Source of the DNA: Ahniella affigens
GTDB taxonomy: Bacteria > Pseudomonadota > Gammaproteobacteria > Xanthomonadales > Ahniellaceae
Direction of reading: 5' to 3'
DNA length: 64,000 bases
Assembly (NCBI RefSeq): GCF_003015185.1
Contig: NZ_CP027860.1
Location: forward strand, 4,929,001-4,993,000
The translations under genes were made by a program, and so were the position numbers. The notes under the pieces are model-generated. The model was not told where the DNA came from. It was given only the letters and a program-made list of their open reading frames with translations, and did no database searches. How positions within the stretch are numbered: the first letter of the stretch is position 1; every line of letters starts with the position of its first letter. Below, piece by piece: positions 1 through 9,085 of this stretch.

Positions 1-1976
1 AAGCCGTTACACGGATCGTTGAAGCCGTCCGACGAGGCGAAGTTGCCAGCGTACAGGTCAGAAATGGTCGGAGCGCGGAACACCGTTGCGTAGGTCGTAC
101 GGACCAGCACGTCGTCGATCGGCTTCCATTCAAAGCCAATCTTGTAGTTGCTGGTGCTGCCGAAGGTGTCGTAATCCGACCAACGGCCACCGACCAGCAG
201 GTTCAGACGCTGGGCGAACGGTGCGTCAGCCATCAGCGGCACCAGGGCTTCGCCGTAGATTTCCTTGGTTTCCACGCTGCCGTTGGTCGGCGACGTGCAA
301 GCTTCCGAGGAGATCAAGCAGGTAAACGTCTGGGTGTTGATCTGGGCCAGGAAGTCCGGCTCAAACGCGTAGTCCTGTTCACGCCATTCCAGGCCCACGG
401 CGGCGCTGGCCATACCGGCCGGCAGCTCGAAGAGGTCGCCGGAGAAGTTGGCGTTGACGGTCTTCAGCGACTGCGTGGTGACATTGCGCGTGTTCGGCGC
501 GATGGCAGCCAGGGCAGCGAGCTGGGCTTGACCGGCAGCCGAGCTTGGGTCCGGCGGGGCGCCGAAGAAGTCGACCGGGACGCAGTTGGCGATCGGTGCA
601 CCTGGCGTGCCGCAACGGGCCACGCCACCGGCATCGATGAAGCTCGGGCCGAGCGCATCGGCCAGGGCCGAGGTCAGCAGGTAACCCGTGGTGGTGTTGT
701 CTTGCTTGTAGCGACCGTAGCTGCCGTAGGCATCCCACGTCCACGACGTGTCACCAAAGCCGCCCTTCAGACCGAAGTTGAATTGCTTGGCGTCGGTGTC
801 GTAGTCGTAGCGGCGGTTGCCGATACGGGACAGACGCAGACGGCTGTCGATGATGTCGACGCCGAACGGGTTGTAGATGCTGTCGCCGGACAGGACGATG
901 TTGTCGTTCGCCGGGCGACCGTCAAACGGCAGCGGGGCGATCTGGCCGAACGAACTCGTGTTCGTGGCCCACAGGTCCGCATAGGCAGTGATCGTGTCGG
1001 TGACGTTGTAGGTACCCGAAACGAACACATTCGTGCGTTCTTGCGGGGTCAACTGCACGTTGCCGACGGCCTGGTAGTTGAACAGGTCCGAGGCTTCAAA
1101 GCACTTGTAGTCGGTGATTGCGGTGCCCGCGCGGCCTTCGATACGCGTCAGATTGACGTTGGCCGAGCTGCCGCCGCAGTTGATGCCGTTGGCCTGCGCA
1201 AGCGCGCGCGGCACAGCGTACCAACCAGTCGTCGTACGGCTGGAGCCACCGATGGTGACCACGCCGCTCGAAAGGGTCAGGGCCAGAGCCGAGTAATCGC
1301 GGTCGGCAGCGCTGACTTCTTCCTGGTCGTTGTAAGACGCGCTGATAATGAAGTTGCCGCGGTCGCCAGCGGTACCAAAGGTCGCGCTGATGCCCTTACG
1401 CTCACCGTCGTCTTCGCCGCTGACGCCGTAGTTGATCGAGGCCGAACCACCTTCGTAGTCCTTCTTCATGATGATGTTGACCACACCACCAATCGCGTCG
1501 GAACCGTAGATCGCCGAGGCGCCGTCCTTCAGGACTTCGATCTGCTCGATCAGGTTGATCGGAATCGAGTTCAAGTCGTCATAGTTGACGCGGCGGCCAT
1601 TGACCAGGAGCAGCGTGCGCTCTTCGCCCAGACCACGCAGAGAAACCGTTGCACGACCGTCGCCACCGCCGTTGTTGACCGAGGCGTTCGTGGCCGCACC
1701 AGCCACCGAGGGAATTTCTTGCAGCACGTCGCCGAGGATAACGGCGCCGGAGCGCTCAATCGCTGCGGCGTCGATGACTTGCACCGGGCTCGCGGTTTCC
1801 AAATCGACACGACGGATGCGCGAACCGGTGACCTCAATGGCCTCCAGTTCTTTTGCACCAGCATCCTGATCGTCCTGCGCGAAGGCAGAACTGGCTCCAA
1901 GCCCGGTGCTGCCGATCAAACCGAGCAGCAGGGCCTGGCGGATGCCAGTCACCAGCATATTGCGTTTGTTATTCAT
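1..1976 (-). CDS. TonB-dependent receptor, 3' part beyond the window
   Basis: This is an outer-membrane TonB-dependent transporter. Translation from the ATG at 1976 gives 658 visible residues that run off the left edge. A good Shine-Dalgarno (GGAGG) lies 7 bases before the start. A signal peptide of about 33 residues ends at an AFA/Q-type site. It is followed by a TonB-box-like stretch (ELEAIEVTGSRIRR), then a plug domain with VQVIDAAAIERSG, the GRATVSLRGLG and LLLVNGRR motifs, and DAIGGVVNIIM. The rest is beta-barrel, including the RAPTISDLYAG motif near the visible end. Families of this kind usually have 850-1000 residues, so roughly the last third is missing. The substrate cannot be told from sequence. 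The long frames on the opposite strand here are shadows. Confidence 0.95.
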   Translation of the reverse strand, partial: MNNKRNMLVTGIRQALLLGLIGSTGLGASSAFAQDDQDAGAKELEAIEVTGSRIRRVDLETASPVQVIDAAAIERSGAVILGDVLQEIPSVAGAATNASVNNGGGDGRATVSLRGLGEERTLLLVNGRRVNYDDLNSIPINLIEQIEVLKDGASAIYGSDAIGGVVNIIMKKDYEGGSASINYGVSGEDDGERKGISATFGTAGDRGNFIISASYNDQEEVSAADRDYSALALTLSSGVVTIGGSSRTTTGWYAVPRALAQANGINCGGSSANVNLTRIEGRAGTAITDYKCFEASDLFNYQAVGNVQLTPQERTNVFVSGTYNVTDTITAYADLWATNTSSFGQIAPLPFDGRPANDNIVLSGDSIYNPFGVDIIDSRLRLSRIGNRRYDYDTDAKQFNFGLKGGFGDTSWTWDAYGSYGRYKQDNTTTGYLLTSALADALGPSFIDAGGVARCGTPGAPIANCVPVDFFGAPPDPSSAAGQAQLAALAAIAPNTRNVTTQSLKTVNANFSGDLFELPAGMASAAVGLEWREQDYAFEPDFLAQINTQTFTCLISSEACTSPTNGSVETKEIYGEALVPLMADAPFAQRLNLLVGGRWSDYDTFGSTSNYKIGFEWKPIDDVLVRTTYATVFRAPTISDLYAGNFASSDGFNDPCNG

Positions 1977-2182
1977 GTTTCCTCCGGGCGTTTGCGCCCT
2001 TGTTCGTTGGGTCACCATGGTGTGCTCAGATCCGTGCCTTGCCATACTTGGCGTGGCGTCGGATCGAACTTTCTGTTTTTAACGATTTCATCACGATTTG
2101 TACAGAGCCAGAACGTCCGTTTTGGCGGAAATCGACGAATCGGCGTGGAGAGATGCCCGAAAAAGGCGGGCAAACGGCGCGT

Positions 2183-2821
2183 TTATCGCCGCAGATGCGC
2201 CAGGGCGGCGTCGGCCCAGGCCTGATACTGACGCTGATCCGGATGGAGCTGATCGGCCACCAACCAGGTGGGGTTCTGGCGCGATATCGGCGTGATATCG
2301 ATGTACGCGACTTGCAGTCGGGTTGCGACCGCGCGCGCAGCTTCATTGAACGCATCGATCTCATCGCCAATCTGGCGCGTGCCGCGCGGATCTGCCGCGC
2401 CAAATGCGGTCACGCCCCAGTCCGGTATCGACATCACAAACACACGTTGCGGCTGCTTCCCAGCGAAATGGAGGGCGCGCTGCAGCAGCGCTGCAAACTC
2501 GCGTTCGTAGTCACTGACCGGCCGGCCGCGATACTGATTGTTGACGCCAATCAGCAGGCTGACAAGATCGTACGGTGGCGAGATCGTTCCCTGCGCGAGT
2601 GCATCGTCGATGGCCGCATCGAGTTCATCGGTCGTCCAGCCGGTACGGGCAATGACCGTCGGCTCGGCAAACTGGGTGCCGCCGGCATCCAGCGCGGCGA
2701 TCAGCTGATTGGGCCAGCGCGCGGCGACACTGACGCCCTCGCCGATGGTGTACGAATCGCCCAGCGCCAGGAAGCGGCGCGGTGCCGCGGCACCGGCGGT
2801 TGATTCGAAGACGAGGCTCAT
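2183..2821 (-). CDS. SGNH/GDSL-family hydrolase
   Basis: This 212-residue protein is a probable cytoplasmic esterase or lipase of the SGNH fold. Block I is G21-D22-S23-Y24, carrying the nucleophile Ser23. Block III reads GVNNQ around residues 92-96, with Asn94 or Asn95 in the oxyanion hole. Block V is D190-Q-L-H193, giving the catalytic Asp and His. No signal peptide is visible. Its ATG shares one base with the stop codon of the upstream aminotransferase gene (TGATG), so the two are almost certainly co-transcribed and translationally coupled. The natural substrate is unknown. Confidence 0.88.
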   Translation of the reverse strand: MSLVFESTAGAAAPRRFLALGDSYTIGEGVSVAARWPNQLIAALDAGGTQFAEPTVIARTGWTTDELDAAIDDALAQGTISPPYDLVSLLIGVNNQYRGRPVSDYEREFAALLQRALHFAGKQPQRVFVMSIPDWGVTAFGAADPRGTRQIGDEIDAFNEAARAVATRLQVAYIDITPISRQNPTWLVADQLHPDQRQYQAWADAALAHLRR

Positions 2822-4062
2822 CAGGCGACGTGTCGGTGGGCGCTACGTGACGCCCGCTCCAGCGCGCGTTCTAGCCGTACAAACACGTCTTCGATTTGCT
2901 TGGCTTGGGGCAACAGAGTCAGCCGGAAGTGCGTCCGGTAGGGCACGTTGAAACTTGAGCCGGGAACGAGCAATACGTCTTCGGTTTCGAGCAGGTCCAG
3001 CGCAAAGCGATGGTCATCGAACCCCGGCAACAATGTCGTGTCGACGCCCGGAAACGCGTACAGGGCGCCAGCAGGCGCAACCAGGCTGAGGAATTGGGAG
3101 GCGGCCACGCCTTCGATTACGGCCTGACGGGCGGCATGCAACCGCCCCCCCGCGGCAACCAGCGGGGAGATGGTGTCTGGTCCGTATAGCGCAGGTTCGA
3201 TCGCCCACTGCGCCGTCACGTTCGCACAGAGGCGCAGCGCCGACAGCAAATCCAGCGCATGCAAATAGTCTTGGGCCCGTTTCAGCGGTCCGGACAGGCT
3301 CATCCAACCAATGCGCCACCCGCAGGCGCGATGCACTTTGGATAGGCCCGAGAACGTTACGCACACCGCGTCTGGGGCGAGCGGCGCCAAGGGATGAAAG
3401 CGCGCACCATCGTACGTGATGCCATCGTAAATCTCGTCCGCCATCAGCACCAGGCGGTGCCGGCTGGCAATGTCGGCAATGGCTTGCAGCAGTTCTTTCG
3501 GATAGACCGCGCCCGTCGGGTTGTTCGGGTTGATCACCACGATCGCCCGGGTGCGCGGCGTGATCCGCGCTTCCAAGTCTTCGGGATCTGGCAGAAAGCC
3601 ACGTTCCGGCAAGCAGGGGTAGTGCACTGCCCGGCCGCCGTTCAAGATCACCGCAGCCGTCCACAACGGATAGTCCGGTGAGGGCACGAGCACTTCCTCA
3701 CCGGGATTCAGAAGACCCCGGAGCGAAATGTCGATCAATTCGCTGACGCCGTTGCCGATGAAAATGGATTTCGGGCTCGCGTTCGGCGCGCCCCGCGCGA
3801 TTTCGCGCATTGCGATGGCTTCGCGGCCGGCGGCCATGCCTTGCTGATGGCAGTACGGATCCGAGTGCGGCAGATTGGCTGCCAGGGCAGCGCGCAGGTG
3901 CGGTGGCGCTTCGAAGTCGAACAGCCCGGGGTTCCCGATATTCAACTTGACGATCGCGCGTCCCTGCTGCTCAAGCTCCAGGGCGCGACGTGCAAGCTCA
4001 CCACGAATTTCATAGCGGACTTCGGATAATCGGCTGGCAACGGGAACTTGGCGGTGGTGCAT
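2821..4062 (-). CDS. alaA: PLP-dependent alanine aminotransferase, AlaA-like
   Basis: This is a fold-type I aminotransferase of 413 residues, close in length and motifs to the glutamate-pyruvate aminotransferase AlaA, which makes alanine in the cytoplasm. Visible motifs are NPNNPTG (178-184), D209 of ADEIYD that binds the PLP pyridine nitrogen, and FSGLSK with Schiff-base Lys242 followed by the R-x-GW motif. The early IGNPGLFDF segment is also typical. The ATG at 4062 was preferred because family homology begins there; an in-frame ATG at 4125 would add 21 unlikely residues. It overlaps the downstream GDSL hydrolase gene by one base. AlaC or another subgroup-I aminotransferase remains possible. 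Confidence 0.88.
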   Translation of the reverse strand: MHHRQVPVASRLSEVRYEIRGELARRALELEQQGRAIVKLNIGNPGLFDFEAPPHLRAALAANLPHSDPYCHQQGMAAGREAIAMREIARGAPNASPKSIFIGNGVSELIDISLRGLLNPGEEVLVPSPDYPLWTAAVILNGGRAVHYPCLPERGFLPDPEDLEARITPRTRAIVVINPNNPTGAVYPKELLQAIADIASRHRLVLMADEIYDGITYDGARFHPLAPLAPDAVCVTFSGLSKVHRACGWRIGWMSLSGPLKRAQDYLHALDLLSALRLCANVTAQWAIEPALYGPDTISPLVAAGGRLHAARQAVIEGVAASQFLSLVAPAGALYAFPGVDTTLLPGFDDHRFALDLLETEDVLLVPGSSFNVPYRTHFRLTLLPQAKQIEDVFVRLERALERASRSAHRHVA

Positions 4063-4411
4063 GGCGGACTCGGAATCAGGTTTAGCGCGCCATGCTAATC
4101 GAAAACAAAAGATGCAGTAATCCACGAGCTGCCTTGCCTTTGATTTCGCCGAATTCCTGAGGGCGCAGCAGGCGATGAGCGCGCCGCCACGTCGGCACCT
4201 CTGACGCTACTAAGTCTTTGATCCAACTATGCCATCCGTCACATGGCAGCTGTCACCCGCAGCGGTGACGGGTGTGCCTGCCATCAGTCATAGAAACCTT
4301 TTAACGTGTCGCCTCATCTGATCAGGCAACTGATGCAGCCAAACCCGATTCCGGGAACCAGGGTGACCAACAGCACCCATGACTTCCGGCATCTAGTGGA
4401 TTACTAAACCG
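4063..4411. other. Gene-free stretch between divergent units
   Basis: No convincing reading frame was found here. The stretch separates the minus-strand aminotransferase from the plus-strand membrane-fusion operon. It must carry promoters for both, but I could not assign boxes with confidence, apart from the palindrome listed separately. Confidence 0.5.
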
Positions 4412-4433
4412 GTGTTATAGTTACCTACAACAC
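4412..4433. promoter_or_regulatory. 22-bp imperfect palindrome, candidate operator
   Basis: The sequence GTGTTATAGTTACCTACAACAC matches its own reverse complement at 18 of 22 positions. It lies 29 bases upstream of the 36-codon ORF that opens the membrane-fusion operon. The spacing and size suit a TetR-type operator overlapping the promoter, and RND efflux operons are commonly controlled that way. No regulator gene lies beside it, so the assignment is inference. Confidence 0.4.
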
Positions 4434-4462
4434 TGATTCAACCGGCCAAATGGAGGCCAACA

Positions 4463-4573
4463 ATGAACGCTATGGAACATGCACTGTTCGATGCCCTGAT
4501 GGAAGTGATGGGTAAGGTGTGGCATGACCTGGACGATGCCAAGACGGACGAATCGCAGGCGGACGCGGAGTAA
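4463..4573 (+). CDS. 36-residue acidic small protein ahead of the RND adaptor gene
   Basis: A short ORF starting at the ATG at 4463 has a good Shine-Dalgarno (TGGAGG, 6 bases upstream). It encodes MNAMEHALFDALMEVMGKVW followed by a hydrophilic acidic tail, ending in TAA. Only three bases separate its stop from the start of the adaptor gene. The first half could form an amphipathic helix. It may be a real microprotein, a leader peptide, or simply the translated entry point that couples initiation of the adaptor. I do not recognise a family. Confidence rests on the ribosome site and spacing. Confidence 0.5.
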   Translation: MNAMEHALFDALMEVMGKVWHDLDDAKTDESQADAE

Positions 4574-4576
4574 ATC

Positions 4577-5653
4577 ATGAAACGTCTGATTGCCCTGCTG
4601 CCCCTTGCCGCCGCCATGGCCATGACCCAAGGATGTGGTCAAAGCCAGGCGAATACGGCGGACGCGACCGCGGCCAAGGATGCGGCCAAGGTCGCCGTCG
4701 AAACGGCGCGGGTTGGTTCGGGCACGTGGGTCCGCCGTCTGAACACGACTGCCACCCTGGAAGCCGAGCGCGAAGCGCAAGTGGTTGCCGAAAACGGCGG
4801 CGAGCTGATCAGCCTGCTGGTCGAAGAAGGCGATCGGGTTGAGAAAGGCCAGATTCTGGCCCGTATCGACGCCGCCCGTGTCGCCCTGTTGCTGAAGCAG
4901 CAGCAGAGCGTTGCCAACCGGCTGAGCCACGAGGCGTCGCGCCAGCAGATGCTGCTCGATCACAAGATGGTCAGCCACGATCAAGTCGATCTGGCCAGCT
5001 TCAATCGGGACGCACAGCTTGCAACCGTCAATCTGGCCCAGGTCGATGTCGACCGCGCGGTGATCCGCGCGCCGTTCTCGGGTACGGTCACGATGCGCCA
5101 CGTCAAGGTGGGTCAGAACCTGCGCCCGAATGAGCCGGTGTTTACGATCGCCGATTTCAACGACCTGCGCGCCGAAATCGCCGTGCCGGAACGGGAACTT
5201 CTGGAGCTTCGACCCGGCCAGACCGTGCAATTGGCTGCTGATGCGTTCGCCGGCCAGGTGTTTACCGGTCAAGTTGAGCGGATCTCACCGGTGGTCGACG
5301 CGAAAACCGGCACCGGTACCGCCGTGATCGATATCCGCGAAGGTGGCACCAATCTGCGCCCCGGCCAGTTTGTCCGGCTGAGCATTGAACGAGAGCACCT
5401 CGCCGAAGCGGTGGTAATGCCGCGCGCGGCGCTGATCCCGGCTAGCGAGCCTGCCGTGTTCGCCGTGCGGTCGGGCAAGGTCAAGCGGGTGCCGGTGAGC
5501 CTGGGTGGCGAGCAGGACGGTTTGGTCCGCGTGTTGCAAGGCGTGTCACCTGGCGACGAGGTCGTGGTGATGGGTCAGTCGCAGCTGGTCGACGGCGACG
5601 CCGTTGAAGTAGTCAATCTGAGCAATCGCCAGGACGCGATCGCCTCGCTGTAA
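4577..5653 (+). CDS. RND efflux periplasmic adaptor (membrane fusion lipoprotein)
   Basis: This is a 358-residue HlyD/AcrA-type adaptor. Such proteins bridge an inner-membrane RND pump and an outer-membrane channel. The N-terminus is a signal peptide with Cys20 as a probable lipidation site, although TQGC is a poor lipobox. Next comes a lipoyl half-domain (GGELISLLVEEGDRV-KGQILARID, about 74-100), a short alpha-hairpin, the returning half (IRAPFSGTV, about 160), then beta-barrel and membrane-proximal domains (LRPGQFVRLSIE). It follows the 36-codon ORF closely. No RND pump or TolC-type gene follows; the next 1.1 kb is gene-free, so its partner must be encoded elsewhere. Confidence 0.93.
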   Translation: MKRLIALLPLAAAMAMTQGCGQSQANTADATAAKDAAKVAVETARVGSGTWVRRLNTTATLEAEREAQVVAENGGELISLLVEEGDRVEKGQILARIDAARVALLLKQQQSVANRLSHEASRQQMLLDHKMVSHDQVDLASFNRDAQLATVNLAQVDVDRAVIRAPFSGTVTMRHVKVGQNLRPNEPVFTIADFNDLRAEIAVPERELLELRPGQTVQLAADAFAGQVFTGQVERISPVVDAKTGTGTAVIDIREGGTNLRPGQFVRLSIEREHLAEAVVMPRAALIPASEPAVFAVRSGKVKRVPVSLGGEQDGLVRVLQGVSPGDEVVVMGQSQLVDGDAVEVVNLSNRQDAIASL

Positions 5654-6242
5654 GCAGGTCGGCAGGACGCCGACCCCGGCCGGACCAAGGATGGTCACGG
5701 CCAGTCGAATCGCCAACTGGAACGTGGCAAGCCAGAACGTTCGGAACCGCGAAAGCGCTCAGAGCGATTCTGGCCCAAGCAGCAACCGCCTCGTCGAGCT
5801 GCGGCCAGGACGCCGCAATCGAGAAGTCGATCAGACCGGATGAACCAGGGCGCGACGAGGCCAGCAGGACGTACCGGACAGGAAGCCCGGTTTGGTCGCT
5901 TCAAGGACGAATTGGCCCCCGAGCGCAGTCGCGATGTCCGCGCTCGGGGGTTTGCGACCGCCAACTTATCGGTTTGGAGAGGGATCGCATCGGCACCAGG
6001 ATGTGCGGCAAGGATGCACGGTCATCAAGGTAGCAAGGCGGCGCATGGGGCAAGCCCATCGCGCCGCCAAGTTTCAAAAGCAGACGAGCGCTGCCAACAA
6101 TCGCTTTACCCCAAGCAGGGCACAAGGATGTGCCCTTATTGTTGGGCAGACGCTGAACCAACTGAGAGGTCGAGGTGGATCATCAATGCCTCGCCTGGTG
6201 GATCGCTCAAAGGAACCGCTTCGTTGAAACCGGTTTCCGCCA
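5654..6242. other. Gene-free stretch downstream of the adaptor gene
   Basis: The stretch has open frames, but their translation is Arg-, Ser- and Gln-rich low-complexity text without a credible start or ribosome site. The only clear structure is the GC-rich hairpin at 5916-5950. Confidence 0.5.
5916..5950 (+). terminator. GC-rich hairpin, weak terminator candidate
   Basis: An 11-bp perfect stem (CCCCCGAGCGC with GCGCTCGGGGG) encloses a 13-base loop. It is followed by only three T residues. It lies 263 bases after the adaptor gene and could slow or end transcription, but it lacks a full U-tract. Confidence 0.35.
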
Positions 6243-6326
6243 TATCAACTTGTGGAAGCGGCTTTCGCCGCGAACAGGACTCACCGCACCCTCGGTTCGG
6301 GCCTGAAGGCCCTCCCACAAAAACAC
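6243..6326. repeat. REP-like inverted pair
   Basis: Two palindromic elements face each other: GTGGAAGCGGCTTTCGCCGC on the left and GGCCTGAAGGCCCTCCCACA on the right. They are the same type of REP sequence that forms the tandem array at 54.1-55.4 kb, here as a single pair. Confidence 0.6.
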
Positions 6327-6380
6327 CGTAACCCGTTCGTTTCGCGAATCAATAGATTGCGGGTGGTGATAATTCTGCCT

Positions 6381-6480
6381 GCAAGTAACCCCCTCCCCGA
6401 CCCTCCCCCGCGCTCGCGGGGGAGGGAGCCGACTCCCTCTCCCACGCGAGTGGGAGAGGGCTGGGGAGAGGGCTACTTGC
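6381..6480. repeat. 100-bp MITE-like repeat, copy 1 of 3
   Basis: The element is bounded by imperfect terminal inverted repeats, GCAAGTAACCC and GGGCTACTTGC. It contains two internal hairpins (CTCCCCCGCG/CGCGGGGGAG and CTCTCCCACGCGAGTGGGAG). A conserved tail with TTTGATGCGCGAAT follows it, and a second partial tail copy lies at about 6555-6690. Near-identical elements occur at 16897 and 32863. No coding capacity is present, so any mobility would depend on a transposase elsewhere. Confidence 0.75.
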
Positions 6481-6735
6481 CACACTGCACCGTCGTGAAA
6501 GTCGCGCATCGCCGCCGACAGTTTGATGCGCGAATCAGCGCGCCAAAGGGGCGGCTGGACTCCCACGCGAGTGGGAGCGGGCTGGGGAGCGGGCTACTTG
6601 CCACACTGTGCCGTCGTGAGAATCACGCATCGTCGCTGACCGTTTGATGCGCGAATCAGCGCACCAAAGGGGCGGCTGGATTCCCACAAAAATACCGGCA
6701 ACATCCCAAATAGGCCGTCAGCCTGTGGGAGCAGC

Positions 6736-7074
6736 CTAAGGCGAATCGGTCGCCTCAGGAGCCGGCGCCTGATCGATCGCGGGACCATCGTCCGGCACCA
6801 CGGTCGGGACCGATGTGACATTCGGCGTGCCGCGAATCTCGGAATACGGACGGCCATCCTGCGGCGGATTCTCGCCAAAGGTCCAGGTACCGGAATCATC
6901 CTGCCACTTGTAAATCACCATGGCCTGGGCGTCGCGAGTGGGCGCTGGCGGCTTTTCGGTGCGAGCGGCCTGCTGCGCCGCTCGTTCTGAAGTTTGTTGG
7001 TTCCAGGCCAGATAGGCAGCACCGCCGATCACCAGGACCAGGCCGATCACGACCTCTCGGGTGCCGATGGACAT
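6736..7074 (-). CDS. Membrane-anchored DUF4124 protein
   Basis: This 112-residue protein begins with a single transmembrane helix (about 7-25). It then has a DUF4124 motif, YKWQDDSGTWTFGENPP, near residues 55-71, and a Pro-rich tail. DUF4124 domains are small beta modules of periplasmic proteins with unknown function. Its ATG overlaps the stop of the upstream DUF4124 gene (TGATG), so the two paralogues form a coupled pair. The function is not known. Confidence 0.8.
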   Translation of the reverse strand: MSIGTREVVIGLVLVIGGAAYLAWNQQTSERAAQQAARTEKPPAPTRDAQAMVIYKWQDDSGTWTFGENPPQDGRPYSEIRGTPNVTSVPTVVPDDGPAIDQAPAPEATDSP

Positions 7075-7559
7075 CAGTTGCAGTATTCCTTGACGGCCGC
7101 CCGGGCTTCTTTCAGCCGTTCCAACTGCTGCTGGGTGTTCAACGGTTCCTGCACGCCGTCATTATCGGTATCCACCGTCACACGCGCGTAGTTCTCATAC
7201 ATGCTGACGGCGGTCGTTGCCTTCTCGCAGGCTGCCTGGCGATTGGCGATGACTTTGCTCTCCGCATCCTCGTCCGACTCGGCGATGTCCGTTGGCACGG
7301 GCTCCGTGGCGGGCGTCGGTGCGGGCTGTGTCGAAGCCGGCGTGCTCGCTGCCGGATCCGAATCATTGGCGCTGCCACGCTGCGTTACATTGATGGCCGC
7401 CGATTCGCGATCCTTGGGCTTCGTTTCGTCGTAATGCCAAACGCCCTGCTCGTCCTGCCACTTGTAGAACTTTTTGCCGGCCTCGGCCGGACCACTCGGC
7501 AACGCAACGGTCATTGCGAGCAGCAACAGGGAAACAAAGGGCGCATTCAGATTTCGCAT
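7074..7559 (-). CDS. Secreted DUF4124 protein
   Basis: This is a 161-residue exported protein. The ATG at 7559 was chosen because it has a strong Shine-Dalgarno (CGGAGGA) and starts a clean signal peptide ending PAEA. The mature start carries the DUF4124 signature FYKWQDEQGVWHYDETKP. A Thr/Pro/Ala-rich linker follows, then a C-terminal segment predicted to be helical (QQQLERLKEARAAVKEY). It precedes and overlaps the membrane-anchored DUF4124 gene. The role is unknown; periplasmic or envelope location is inferred from the signal peptide. Confidence 0.82.
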   Translation of the reverse strand: MRNLNAPFVSLLLLAMTVALPSGPAEAGKKFYKWQDEQGVWHYDETKPKDRESAAINVTQRGSANDSDPAASTPASTQPAPTPATEPVPTDIAESDEDAESKVIANRQAACEKATTAVSMYENYARVTVDTDNDGVQEPLNTQQQLERLKEARAAVKEYCN

Positions 7560-7796
7560 CGCGGTGTCCTCCGGAAGTCGATGGCCGATGGTAACGGAAC
7601 CCGGAGCCTTCTGGCTGAGTCGGAGCTGTCTCCGGTTGGCATCGATTGAAAACTGTCGAGTACGACACAGAGACCGTGTCGCGGCGCTAGCAGACCGGTG
7701 CATTACGGCCCGTCCCGGCAAGTTCTCAACCGAGGCTTGGATTGCCCGCACCCGCCGCTATCCTTGTCGACTTGTTCCTCTGGTATCGAGCCCGCC

Positions 7797-9077
7797 ATGT
7801 CCAGCAATCAGAATCTGTTTGAACGCGCCCAGCAATGCATGCCAGGCGGTGTGAACTCACCCGTGCGGGCATTCAAGTCCGTTGGCGGCAGTCCGTTTTT
7901 TGTGAGCCGCGCCGAAGGCCCGTATTTGTTCGATGTCGACGGCAATCGTTACATCGACTACGTCGGATCCTGGGGGCCCATGATTCTGGGCCACAACCAT
8001 CCGGATGTGCTCGACGCGGTCATTGCCACGGCTCGCCAAGGCCTGTCCTTCGGCACGCCGAACCCGTTGGAAGTCGAGATGGCGGAGTTCCTGACGCAAC
8101 TGGTCCCGAGCTTGGAAATGGTGCGCATGGTGAACTCCGGGACCGAGGCCACGATGGCGGCGATCCGGTTGGCACGTGGGTTCACCGGTCGGAACAAGAT
8201 CGTCAAGTTCGAGGGGTGTTACCACGGCCATGCCGATTCGTTCCTGGTGAAAGCGGGCTCGGGCGTCCTGACCCTTGGGTTGCCGAATTCGCCTGGCGTG
8301 CCCGCGGCCGTGGCGGACTTGACACTGACCCTGCCCTTCAATGACCTGGAAGCGGCAAAAGCGCTGTTTGCAGCACACGGACCAGACATCGCCGGCCTGA
8401 TCCTGGAGCCGATCATCGGCAACGCGAATCTGATTCTGCCGCGCGCAGGCTATCTCCAAGGCTTGCGCGAACTCTGCAGCGAGCACGGCGCGCTGCTGAT
8501 CTTCGATGAGGTCATGACCGGCTTTCGGGTGGCGCCAGCCGGGGCGCAATCGTTGTTTGGCATCCGGCCCGACCTCAGCACCTTCGGCAAGATCATCGGC
8601 GGCGGCATGCCGGTGGGCGCCTATGGCGGGCGGGCCGACATCATGCGCCAGATCGCTCCGTCAGGCCCGGTCTATCAGGCGGGCACGTTGAGCGGCAACC
8701 CGGTCGCCATGGCCGCTGGTTTGGCGATGCTCAAGGCGCTGCAGGCGCCAGAGTTCTATGGTCGATTGACCGAAGCCACGAACAAGCTGTGCCAGGGACT
8801 AACGCGAGCCGCACACGAGTCCGGCCTCCCATTTACGACGAACCAAGTCTGCGGCATGTTTGGTCTGTTTTTCGCCAACGAGCCCGTCGAAACTTACGAG
8901 CAAGCCAAAGCCGCCGACACGGCGCGCTTCAATCGCTTCTTCCATGCCATGCTGAAGCGCGGCGTGTATTTGGCGCCTTCCGCATTCGAGGCAGGGTTCG
9001 TGTCCATCGCCCACGACCAGGCCGTGATCGATCAAACGATCGCCGCCGCGCGCGCCAGCTTTGCCGAAATCGCTTAA
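7797..9077 (+). CDS. hemL: Glutamate-1-semialdehyde 2,1-aminomutase
   Basis: This enzyme converts glutamate-1-semialdehyde to 5-aminolevulinate, the second step of C5 tetrapyrrole synthesis in the cytoplasm. The 426-residue length is standard. The N-terminus [20 protein letters not shown] and the motifs [16 protein letters not shown] and GCYHGHAD are diagnostic. FDEVMTGFR and the PLP-binding Lys265 in [14 protein letters not shown] complete the active site. The ATG at 7797 matches the family N-terminus; codons upstream are open but not conserved in type. glnE starts 8 bases after its stop, so the two are likely co-transcribed. Confidence 0.97.
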   Translation: MSSNQNLFERAQQCMPGGVNSPVRAFKSVGGSPFFVSRAEGPYLFDVDGNRYIDYVGSWGPMILGHNHPDVLDAVIATARQGLSFGTPNPLEVEMAEFLTQLVPSLEMVRMVNSGTEATMAAIRLARGFTGRNKIVKFEGCYHGHADSFLVKAGSGVLTLGLPNSPGVPAAVADLTLTLPFNDLEAAKALFAAHGPDIAGLILEPIIGNANLILPRAGYLQGLRELCSEHGALLIFDEVMTGFRVAPAGAQSLFGIRPDLSTFGKIIGGGMPVGAYGGRADIMRQIAPSGPVYQAGTLSGNPVAMAAGLAMLKALQAPEFYGRLTEATNKLCQGLTRAAHESGLPFTTNQVCGMFGLFFANEPVETYEQAKAADTARFNRFFHAMLKRGVYLAPSAFEAGFVSIAHDQAVIDQTIAAARASFAEIA

Positions 9078-9085
9078 GTCAAGCC

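Noticed and set aside
528-2225. Long plus-strand open frame of 565 codons
   Set aside because: It is antisense to the TonB-dependent receptor, whose protein has full family motifs, a signal peptide and a good ribosome site. GC-rich genes commonly leave such shadows.
5840-6331. Open frame in the gap after the adaptor gene
   Set aside because: It runs through REP repeats, lacks a ribosome site and shows low-complexity composition.
7698-7796. Upstream extension of hemL
   Set aside because: The additional residues are not part of the family and include the promoter-like region; the ATG at 7797 matches the expected N-terminus, and Lys265 then falls at the classical position.
8789-9085. Upstream extension of glnE inside hemL
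   Set aside because: The frame is open by chance, and the overlap with hemL would be about 290 bases. GTG at 9086 is the first plausible start after the hemL stop.
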